NCBI GenBank assembly: GCA_020809705.1
Contig: CP085827.1
Location: forward strand, 558,001 to 622,000
DNA length: 64,000 nucleotides
Reading direction: 5' to 3'
DNA from: Calonectria ilicicola
Taxonomy: Eukaryota > Ascomycota > Sordariomycetes > Hypocreales > Nectriaceae
Each line of letters starts with the position of its first letter. Within the stretch, counting starts at the first letter, position 1. Positions 55,290 through 64,000 of the stretch are shown here, one piece after another. The notes beneath the pieces are model-generated. The model made no database searches. It was not told the DNA's origin and was given only the letters and a program-made list of their open reading frames with translations. The translations under genes and the position numbers were made by a program.

Positions 55290-55908
55290 GATTGATTCTT
55301 TTCACAATACGTATGATTTTGGTGCAAAATTTCTAAGGTGTTGGTTGAGTGATGGATGAAGTAAGGATGGTCTTCACACTATTTGTATTGAATCAAATTT
55401 ATGCACGCTGATTTGACGATGCTCTCCTCAAAGTCAACGACCGGTTCAAACAACCAATCGGCATTTTTGAGTATGAAATTCCGTGGAAAAGTCAGAAGCC
55501 AAAATACATGACATGTCTCAGTAAATCACAGCTCCTCGGGTTCATTCGCGGGTAAATCGGGATTCCGAGAAACGAGCGCTGATTGGACACTGCGACATGT
55601 TGCTTGAAGCAACCTCCGATACTCTGATTCCGATTGGCTGGCTCTCTGACTAAGCTGACTTTCCACTCCGAAATGCGAACCGGGGACGATGCCGGTCCAA
55701 TAGGTTAGTCAATGGATCAGTAACTGGCCGGTGGCTAGCTTTGGATATAGTAACTAGATAGAATATTGCCAAATTGGTATATAAGACTTGGGAATTGGTA
55801 TTCTGTTTAGAAAACATGTGTCGGGTCGCTTTAGACAAGGAGCTTCATTCATATTTCCTCCCGCCTTGCAAAACAACACCTGAAACGACTCTTTCATTTC
55901 CTGGATGT
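55290..55908. other. Spacer: promoter of monooxygenase gene, 3' flank of acyltransferase-like gene
   Basis: No coding sequence supported; the open frame 55774-56112 (+) is mostly antisense to the next gene. Confidence 0.5.
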
Positions 55909-57073
55909 TTAAAGTCGAGGTTGAGTCGGGCGAGTCGGAGCTTCAGCAAAGATCTTTCTAAGTCTCTCATCCAACCATCGGGCATCCTCCATATTTCCTG
56001 GTGGACCACCAGCCCAGTGGCCCCAGATGGAAGGATAGACATCGAGCTCACCTACGCCTGGGCTCATGCACTTGACCTCATATTCGCTGTCCTCGGGCCT
56101 TGTAGGAGTTAGAAATTATTGATGGGATATTTTAGGCATCCACTCACGGGAAATAGAGATCTGTCTTGCTTGGTAGAACTAAGGTCTTGGCCTTGATAGC
56201 AGCCATTGCCTTTTCGAAATCGCCATTGTATGGTTCTTGCTGGCTGACATCTCCGGCCTGCCATGTACGCAGCATCACGAGCAGGTTTTCAGGTTCTCTT
56301 TGAAGAAACCACTTCTCCCAAAAGGTTTGCATAAAGTCCTCGAGATCCTTGGCTCCATAGACGGTCTTGTGTAGCCCTTGTCGATAAAATGTCTGTGAAA
56401 AGCCCCAGCCGGCATATCCGCGACCAAATGCTTTGAGGCCTACTTGCTTCTCCGTTTCAGTCCAAGAACAGTCCTGGCTGGCGCGCACTTCAGCTATACC
56501 ACTGCAGCTACCGGCTGAGGTAAATGACTTGGCTGCCAAAAGTGCAGTTTTGACACCTTCGAGAAAAACTTGATTGTGCACAGAGGTTTTGGCGGAGCCG
56601 CAAAATGGAACGCAAATATCCATGGCATCAGGATATTGGGTCGCCCACTGATAAGATTGTGCAGCGCCCATTGACCACCCAAGGACAGCTCGGAGATGCT
56701 TGATACCAAGGCTTTCGAGCACCATATGTTGTGCTCGCACATTGTCGTAAACGGTAATATCGGGAAAGGGTGCGATGCTGGAATTCGAAGGGCTGATGGA
56801 CTGGCCGTTTCCAATGAGGGCAGTGACAATGATGAAGTATTTCTTGGGGTTCAATGTCATGTCCTCGCCGATAAGCCACTCATTATCGCAGATGAAGCCA
56901 GAATACCAGGAGGGATAAAGGACTGCGGGAAGGGAAGGTTCGCCAAATGTCTTGTAGGCAATCCATGCTCCAGGAAGTTTACCACCTCCTTGAAGCTCAA
57001 AGTCTCCAATAGGACACTTTTTGATGCCATCCGCGGGGGATTCTTCTAACGACAACTTTTCGAACCCATCCAT
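55909..57073 (-). CDS. Homoserine O-acetyltransferase-like alpha/beta hydrolase
   Basis: Exons 57073-56148 and 56098-55909 (intron 56099-56147, GTGAGT...CAAG) encode 371 residues. I start at the ATG of MDGFEKLSLEE; the frame extends 20 codons up with no other ATG. Nucleophile elbow LGWSMGAAQS gives Ser 134, and the C-terminal YPSIWGHWAGGP supplies His 336, with Asp probably in PSKTDLYFP. The family includes homoserine and serine O-acetyltransferases and hydrolases that lost acyl transfer. The homoserine-binding Arg pattern was not evident, and similar genes occur in metabolite clusters, so a role in primary methionine synthesis is doubtful. Confidence 0.85.
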
Positions 57074-58094
57074 ATTGAACGTGGGCAGACGAAATGCAGG
57101 AATATTGTGGTTCAGGTAAAAATGGGAATTCACAGAAAATGACTACAATTGAGGCTTCAGTGATGATAATTTTGGTGTGGTGTGTCGAGCTTTTGAGACG
57201 AGAACCAGAGCAGAACTACTTAATAGAACAACGGCGGGGGATGGCGGCACTACCGCCTTTTGCCGGCATAACTTGGTCACACTGCATCTGGGCCGTCGGC
57301 TCTGAGACATTCCTCCTTTGACCCAATCTAATGATAGCCGTCCAAGGCGGCCTCAATGCTCCCGTGCTTGATAAAAGCAAGAGAAGGTTCAATTCTATCT
57401 CGATGCGACGCGACAGGGCGTGATAGACACGTGCAGTAGTTTAAATACTAGTCGTGGAGTGGATCCTGCACCGCCCAGAAGACAGCCAAGACGTCTCTGT
57501 GAAAATGTGCATATCTCAGACCCCTAGATATCTCCGTTATCAAGCCGACCAGCGGGGCGGGGGAGATAAGACCTGTACGAAGGTGGGTGCAGACATGGAT
57601 GGACGGTTGGCCTGCACTTTTGCGTCCCTGTCCGCACTCTGCTCACGCACACACGCGAATAGGCCGACCGGAGGCTGTCGGACCAAGCGTATCGTCAACC
57701 TGAAAGCGTAAGATGTGGCGGATCGACCCCGCATCTTAAACGCATGACCCCGCCGCGAACAGACACGGCTTAGTGGTCATCACACCACCCACGCGGCATC
57801 GTTGCTGGACATTGGCTCGGCTGGCGGGAACTTGGCGCCGTCAATTGATAAGATAGCCAATGCAGGGCGTGGCAGACAGGCTGGGGTGCAGTAGCATGAC
57901 ACAATGGAATCGCGACAAACCGAAGCCACGCCGTGATTAGCCGGCATGGTTATCTTCCAAAGTTGGCTAGCAGACATCATAAGCATTGTGTAACAGATTC
58001 AAAAAGGAGGGGCATGGGGATATTAATAAATATGAATTCCTCGGCAATTGAGCTTCTATGTGCAACCGTATTGTAATTGAAGCTGTCACACAAG
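57074..58094. other. Divergent promoter region of acyltransferase-like and formamidase genes
   Basis: No coding sequence supported. AT-rich sequence with ATATTAATAAATATG near 58017-58031 precedes the formamidase start. Confidence 0.5.
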
Positions 58095-59668
58095 ATGCCC
58101 GGAAAGATTAGAACTGCCGTCACTGTTGATCTGGAGAAGCCTGCTGCAGAGCAGCCTTATCTTCACGTAAGTATAATCGCGCTGCATCTTTGGATAGTGA
58201 TTGACTGATGGTGTTTAGAATCGATGGCATCCTGACGGTATGGGCCCTCAATCATGATTCTACACGTGCAAATCACTCACTACTCTTACTATCAGTGCCA
58301 TTTTGTGGCAGCATCGACGATGGAGAAACAGTCAAGATCGAATGTCTCGACTGGACGGGTGGCCAGATTGGAAACAACGACTCCGCCGATGACATTCTCA
58401 ACGTCGATTTGAGCCGCATTCACTACCTCTCTGGACCATTCGAGATTAAGGGTGCAGAGCCTGGTGACGTTCTCTGTGTTGAAATCCAAGATGTCCAGCC
58501 GCTTGAGGAACAGCCCTGGGGTTTTACTGGCGTCTTCCACAAGACCAATGGAGGTGGATTCTTGGACGAGATTTATCCCCACGCGTAATGCACATGCCAA
58601 CTCCCCACATGAGACTGTTCGCTGACCGTGTCCCGCAGAGCCAAGGCGATCTGGGATTTTGAAGGTATCCACTGCTCTTCCAGACACATCCCCGGCGTTA
58701 AGTTTGCCGGCCTCATCCATCCCGGTATCTTGGGCTGCGCTCCGTCGGCCGAGATCCTCGCGGAGTGGAACCGTCGAGAGGGGGAGCTCATTCAAATGAG
58801 TACCCTAGAGCGCACAGTAGCCAACCCACCTTTGGAGCTTAATGCTCATGCCGGTGCTGCAGAGGAGGCCATTGCCAAGAAGGTCGCCAAAGAGGGTGCC
58901 CGAACTGTGCCTGGTAGACCTGAACATGGCGGTAACTGTGACATTAAGAACCTGTCTCGAGGCAGCAAGGTCTATCTTCCCGTGCATGTGCCTGGAGCCA
59001 AATTCAGCGTTGGCGATTTACACTTTTCGCGTAAGTCGTGAATCCCCTTTGCTTCGAAAAAAATAACGATTAACCATTTACAGAGGGCGATGGTGAAATT
59101 TCTTTCTGTGGTGCAATTGAGATGGCTGGCGTCATTACCATCAACTTCAAAGTCATCAAGGGAGGTCAAGAACAGATGGGTATGAAGGGCGGATGCTCTC
59201 CAATCTACATCCCCGGCCCAGTGCAACCCCAATTCGGCCCCGGAAGAATCATCTACTTCGAGGTACGGGTCTTTGCTTATTCTTCTGATTCATCACAATT
59301 AACAGCTTCCACTTTTAGGGATTTTCCGTCGATGAGCATGGCAAGCAGCACTACCTCGACGCAACCATTTCATACCGGCAAAGTTGTCTTCGTGTCATTG
59401 AGTATCTCCGGCGATACGGATATGATGATTACCAGATCTATCTCTTGCTAAGCTGTGCGCCCATCGAGGGCCACATTGCTGGAATTGTTGACGTAAGTAT
59501 TATATCCATGCATTGAATCATTTCATAGTTATCTGACCAATTTCCCAGATTCCAAACGTTTGCACCACCATCGGCCTACCCATGGATATCTTTGACTTTG
59601 ATATCCGGCCTGAAACGCCAGCCAAAAAGCTGGACATGAAGTCCTGTCCCATTTCAAAGCGGGAATGA
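58095..59668 (+). CDS. Formamidase (acetamidase/formamidase family)
   Basis: Seven exons: 58095-58166, 58219-58237, 58296-58584, 58639-59030, 59084-59262, 59319-59492 and 59549-59668, giving 414 residues. Exon 2 is only 19 bp. Conserved segments of the FmdA/AmdA family are HNRWHPD, IECLDWTGGQIGNNDSADD, FKIKG-like FEIKGAEPGDVL, FEGIHCSSRHIPGVKFAGL, PGRPEHGGNCDIKNL and FSQGDGEISFCGAIEMAG, with His, Cys and Asp positions kept. The enzyme hydrolyses formamide to formate and ammonia, usually as a nitrogen-source enzyme in the cytosol. Length and termini are normal for fungal formamidases, ending CPISKRE. Confidence 0.93.
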
Positions 59669-59732
59669 GTCCTGTAATATCCCTCATGTACCGATCGCAA
59701 TAAAGGCGATATTGTTACCTATTCCTCATAAT

Positions 59733-61067
59733 TTAATCTTTTGACGTATAGTCGATGCAAATATCTGTGTGACAAAAGACCTGTGTACTTGGGCTACTGG
59801 TGGCCCGGCTGTCCCTGATTTCTCTCGTTTCCCGCAGAATGGTTTCTTCGCTCAAGTTATCTTTCGTTTCGGGGTTTTCGTTACCGACCGAAAAGATCTT
59901 GGTCGCATAATTGTTGTAGTCGCTGTTGTTGTTGCAACAGCGGTCTCGTTTCATGCCGTTCTCCGCATCTTGACTACCAAGACGGCCCATCTTGTAGCTG
60001 CGCTGCGCGTAGGAATCGTCGTTGGACTCATACCCACGTACTCTGACCCAAAGCGGCCGAAGAACAGGAATGGATGCACATATGACGGAAACGAAGTTTT
60101 CAGTGCCAGAGTAGATGAGCATATCGACTGTATCGTCTGTTGTAGCACAAGTTAGAGGCAACGCCACCGATATGTAACATGTGCTATTGATCCTTACAGA
60201 TGTATTCATTGTATGACCTGAGACTCGTAAGAGCAGTGGTTCGTAGAATACCACAAATACCAGCACTGGGGTCTACGGTCAGCTTCAGATACTCCGAAGT
60301 TATTTAAGCGCAAGGATCTACTCACAATACGCCCAAACTAAGCCCGAACACGGCCATTAGTTTGTCCTTTCGCTTCATGTTCAACTCCCAAACAATGAAG
60401 CAAGGTGAAATAGCAAGTACGAAATCCATGGCAACAGCGTAAGCTTCAAGAGTTAGTTTCCAAAAGATTGTGCGCATCCATACAGTCACATACCTGAGGT
60501 TGCGATTCCTACTTTGGAGAAATCAAGCCAGCATTTCCCTTCCACATTTGGATCCCACACCTTGACGACAGGAATGCACTGGATAAACACTGCAATCGTG
60601 CACCAACTTGTGATGATCAAGGTTGAGACGACACAGCACCAAATAAAGACGCGGTGGCGCATCTTGACGACGATTCGTAGCAAGAAGAAGGCAACAGCAG
60701 ACTTGCTGGTAGCAATGTTGAAGATGCATACCGCTTGACCAATTATTTCATACTTCATCGCCATCATGTAGTCCTCGGGGGGTATATTCTCTCGCTTTTG
60801 GCCGAGACCGTATGATGTCGCAATGGAGATCATGGCTGCGTAAAGGGCAAACAAGACCTGACATACTGATTAGTGGCTAGTAAGGCAAACCAGGAACCAA
60901 TATGTCGCGCATACCAGAGTGATGAGCAGAAAAAGGTCATCCCATCCAAAACTCTTCAACACAAACTTGCGCGTGTAGATGCGCATCACGGCGAAGCCAG
61001 CCGCAATGATAGTCTCGGTCCAAAGGGCCGCATTGACCTTTGGCCCCAAGCCTCCGTATGAACCCAT
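59733..61067 (-). CDS. PTH11-like/rhodopsin-domain integral membrane protein
   Basis: Exons 61067-60915, 60857-60494, 60443-60326, 60265-60198 and 60136-59733 encode 368 residues. I start at MGSYGGLGPKVNAALW; the frame above it is leader sequence. The pattern is seven hydrophobic spans with the fungal rhodopsin-like hallmarks: RIYTRKFVLKSFGWDD after helix 1, YEIIGQAVCIFNIATSKSAV, the helix-5 IVWELNMKRKDKL loop, and IYSGTENFVSVICASIPVLRPLW at helix 7. The C-terminal tail is hydrophilic and Asn/Arg/Glu-rich. No CFEM domain is present. Related proteins act as surface receptors in pathogenic fungi; here the ligand is unknown. Confidence 0.88.
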
Positions 61068-63175
61068 GGTCAGATCGATCAAAGTGGAAACAGTTTTCGG
61101 ATCTGAAAAAATGGATAAAACTGGAATCTTTGAAAGTCGTATGACAGCTTGCGAAAGAGGAGCTGGGTATCTATATGCACAGCAAGGTTGTGGGTAAGAA
61201 GACTGCGCCAGGCAGATGAAAAGAAAGGATATGCGACTGCGAACTCCTGGCGTCCAACTGCCGGGATACCAACAACTCAGGGCGATCACTGCCTCAGCTA
61301 AAGCCCCCGTAAAGTAAGGCAGTGGCTCAGACGTTTTCAGTGATTAATGATATGTTACATCCCACGGCGAGGGCCCAACAGAGCGTGAAGATCTTGTCGA
61401 AGAAGGCAAATTAAGACTGGACTGAATTTTCGTTCACATGGGAACTCGTGGCCCAGAAGACATCCGAGGACTAAACCAGTGGATTTGGGTACCCGAGCAA
61501 AGCAAATCTAGTCTTGCCAGACCCTTGGGATATGATAAAGTTTCCTCTTTTCACATCCATAAAAAGCATCAAGCAGAAACGCGACTGCGCTCCACCTTTC
61601 CCACGCGGGGGCAAAGACCAGACGGTCCGAAAGTGGAGTATATGCAAGCATGGAAGGGATTCCTCGTCATGGAGAGCTGAATCACAGGCACCAGCCAACA
61701 GGTACGAGAAGAGCGCGCTAAACTAGTAACCGTTGTAGAAGCAGGGGCCCAAGACACGACGCATGTGCGTGAGGGCCGCCCCTAGCTTCGGAAGGCTGTT
61801 GAAGATAAGACGGCATTCCGTGCTATATTAGACCTATAGATGAATCATTTCTGTGGCGTGAATCTCGGAAACCCATTGTCTATTGCCTCAGGGGGGGGGC
61901 GAGCTGAGCGATTATGTTGGCAATTACGTGCGACGTGTGGCGGACAATGCGCATGCAAAAGAAGAAATTATGCCCACATGGCCAACTGAGAGCATTTTTA
62001 CATAACCGCGACACAGTATCATCTGTCAAAAACTGACATTCCAAAACTGACAGCTCACTTACACAACTCGTAGAAAGGCCGGGATGCCTTACCCAATTGC
62101 GCTGGAGCAAAGTCTATCTTGGCGCCTCAGCTCCACTGAGCTGGCTTTAGCGGCGTCAGGATGCCACATGCAGTAAAGATCAGAGCGGCTAGTGGCGGGT
62201 GGAGCTTGGTGCCAACCGTTCAAAATGTTTTTGTGCCTCGACCTGAAGAACAGTTGGCCAGGGATTCAATCCACTTCATGCGACCCGTCGGGGCGAATGC
62301 GACCCCTCAGGTAATGGACGAGGCAAATTGCCAAATTTATGGCTGATCTGATGTTCAGCAGGAGGATTGGTGTTTTCTAGCGCTATGCTACGCTCCTTTG
62401 AAATGTGGGTGGGTAGGGCCAATATTCGTGAACAAGGACATGCTAAGCCAATCACCAGCCCTAGTACAGTATGGAGTGGACAGTCAGGATTCTCCGTCGG
62501 CAATCAAGATGACACTCAATCTACATTGCGCGGGTTGTCACTGTTGCAATCGAAACGCCCATGATTGGCGCCCGATTCCCGAGGGACATCAATCAGCTTA
62601 CGTGCAGTCCTGTCAATGCACATGTTGTCCGCACACTCGGGAATTAGCTCAGGTTAAACATTGACGGTTGATGTCTGACTTTGAGCTAGCCTTTGGTCTG
62701 GATTGTCCAATATTAGCTCCCATTGCACCTCCGTTCGACTTTCTAACGGTGGTGATGCCGCTAAGGGTAGAAACCGCGCAACGGTTTCTTTTTCTGAATG
62801 GCGCTATTGATGTTTGAGCCACGAAACCAACCACGGCTCATCCTCGTTGAGCAGCCCGTCACACATATGCAGGGGTCTCGGATCGTCTGGGGACGGCATC
62901 AGGGGAGTTAATGCGGGCCATCTGCCTCGGGGGAGGTGGCGAGTGGGACAGTGTGCGTGGGCCCAAGTCGTATTTAATGTTACAGCTGCATCTTCTACAA
63001 CTCAAAAAGGCATCCCAATGTCTCCGGTCCATTAGACAGGAAAGGATTTACATGTGACTAGTTATAGAAAAGACGCGTCAATTCTCCAGTTGTTGTTTTT
63101 CTGCAACTTTGCTTTTTCGGTTTCTCCTTGACTATTGCGGCCATATCCGCTCCTCGCTCGGTACGGTTCGGCGAC
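61068..63175. other. About 2 kb with no supported gene
   Basis: Divergent promoters of the PTH11-like and P450 genes with a long spacer between. Several 60-90 codon frames occur on both strands without domains. A G9 tract lies near 61891-61899. Confidence 0.5.
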
Positions 63176-64000
63176 ATGGAAGATCACAGCTTCGCCGTCA
63201 AAGCGCTTGCATTAGGCTTTGCTTTGATTCTTGGACGCGTCGTCATATCATATGTCAAATCTCCTCTGAGGGCGATCCCCGGCCCATTTTGGGCTCGGTT
63301 TACTGATTTGTGGAGAGTCCTGGACTATTGGCGATGCACTCAGATCAAATCTCACAGAAAGCTACACGAGAAGCTGGGACCGGCCGTGCGAATTGGTCCT
63401 AACATGGTCAGTCTGAGTGACCCTGGCCTCCTCAAGACTGTCTATTCCACTCGCGGTGAATTTTTCAAGGTTTGTGCACCACTCTATTCGCCACTATATC
63501 ATCACAAGGTTCGCCGTTGACAAAAGAAATTCTGCTCAGAGCAATTTCTACGAGGTAGCAGATGCTGTTTCCCAAGGCCACCGCCTGCAAAATGTCTTTA
63601 GCACACGCAACCCGGCTTTTCACAGCAAGTACATGAAACCCTATCAAAAGTACTTTTCAGTCCAAACAATCCGAGAGAAAGAACCATTAGCCGATAAGAC
63701 GGTCTTGTCGCTATGTCAGCAACTCGAAAATCGATTTATGGATGGTGGGAACGCTGGGAAAACAGTGCCACTGGCGGATTGGATCGAATACAGTAAGGAT
63801 TTCCCCGGGATTTTCCTCAGCTCTGTTGCTCACCATTACAGGCTCCTGGGATCTCGATTGGGAATTGACCTTCAGCCAAGACATGGGATTTCTCAAGACT
63901 GGCACAGACGTTCAAAACATGATTCATACCGGAGAGATGATCATGCGCTATCTTGGATGTGTATGCAACCATCTCGCCTCGTAATACGACCCTAGTGCAT
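63176..64000 (+). CDS. Cytochrome P450, N-terminal part (3' end outside window)
   Basis: Exons 63176-63469, 63540-63792 and 63842-63960 can be traced; a donor (GTATGC) follows at 63961 and the gene runs past the window. The first intron has donor GTTTGT. The N-terminus has a membrane anchor (ALALGFALILGRVVISYV), then the proline-rich hinge IPGPFWARFTDLWR, and the segment GPAVRIGPNMVSLSDP typical of fungal cluster P450s. The helix C region and RNPAFHSKYMKPYQKYFS follow. The I-helix, ExxR and heme-Cys motifs lie outside. Assignment to P450 is firm; family and substrate are not known. It ends the set of tailoring-type genes in the right part of the window. Confidence 0.85.

Overview
The window is nuclear DNA of a filamentous ascomycete (Pezizomycotina, perhaps a sordariomycete; the class is a guess). 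The evidence is many genes split by 45-75 bp spliceosomal introns with GT(A/G)AG-type donors and CTAAY-like branch sites, three Zn2Cys6 regulators of fungal type, a PTH11-like membrane protein, an AsaB/CmcJ-type oxygenase gene, a highly reducing polyketide synthase relic, and long gene-free spacers. No rRNA, tRNA, CRISPR array or intact transposon was seen. All exon boundaries were worked out by eye from splice motifs, reading-frame continuity and family resemblance.

Layout. 0-13 kb: 3' end of a patatin-like phospholipase; a stand-alone NRPS-like adenylation enzyme; an NmrA-like reductase; a haloacetate-dehalogenase-like hydrolase facing a Zn2Cys6 regulator; an old-yellow-enzyme reductase; a GFA/CENP-V protein; and an RNase H-like gene broken by an in-frame stop. 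14-24 kb: a second Zn2Cys6 regulator, two low-complexity small proteins of matching design, then about 5 kb with no convincing gene. 24-34 kb: a pathogen-related (SnoaL-like) protein, a secreted GMC oxidoreductase, an AT-rich spacer, and a divergent pair of decayed genes (AsaB/CmcJ-like oxygenase and amidase). 34-41 kb: an SCP2-like/alpha-beta hydrolase fusion, a LITAF-domain protein and a GABA-type aminotransferase. 41-64 kb: a polyketide synthase relic that lost most of its middle, followed by apparently intact genes: methyltransferase, ketopantoate-reductase-like enzyme, a small hypothetical protein, dual-specificity phosphatase, Zn2Cys6 regulator, FAD phenol-hydroxylase-like monooxygenase, homoserine-acetyltransferase-like hydrolase, formamidase, PTH11-like receptor, and the start of a cytochrome P450.

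How it may fit together. The right third has the composition of a secondary-metabolite locus (methyltransferase, FAD monooxygenase, alpha/beta hydrolase, P450, pathway-type regulator) whose polyketide synthase core is dead; membership is inferred from proximity only. Two sites look regulatory. One is a 19-bp palindrome with a repeated half-site about 105 bp upstream of the dehalogenase-like gene, next to a Zn2Cys6 gene. The other is a tandem pair of CGG-N4-CCG elements about 300 bp upstream of the third Zn2Cys6 gene. Nonsense or frameshift lesions occur in four loci (RNase H-like, AsaB-like, amidase, PKS), so several parts of the window are in decay. In two adjacent genes the nonsense codon is a TGA exactly where the family has tryptophan.
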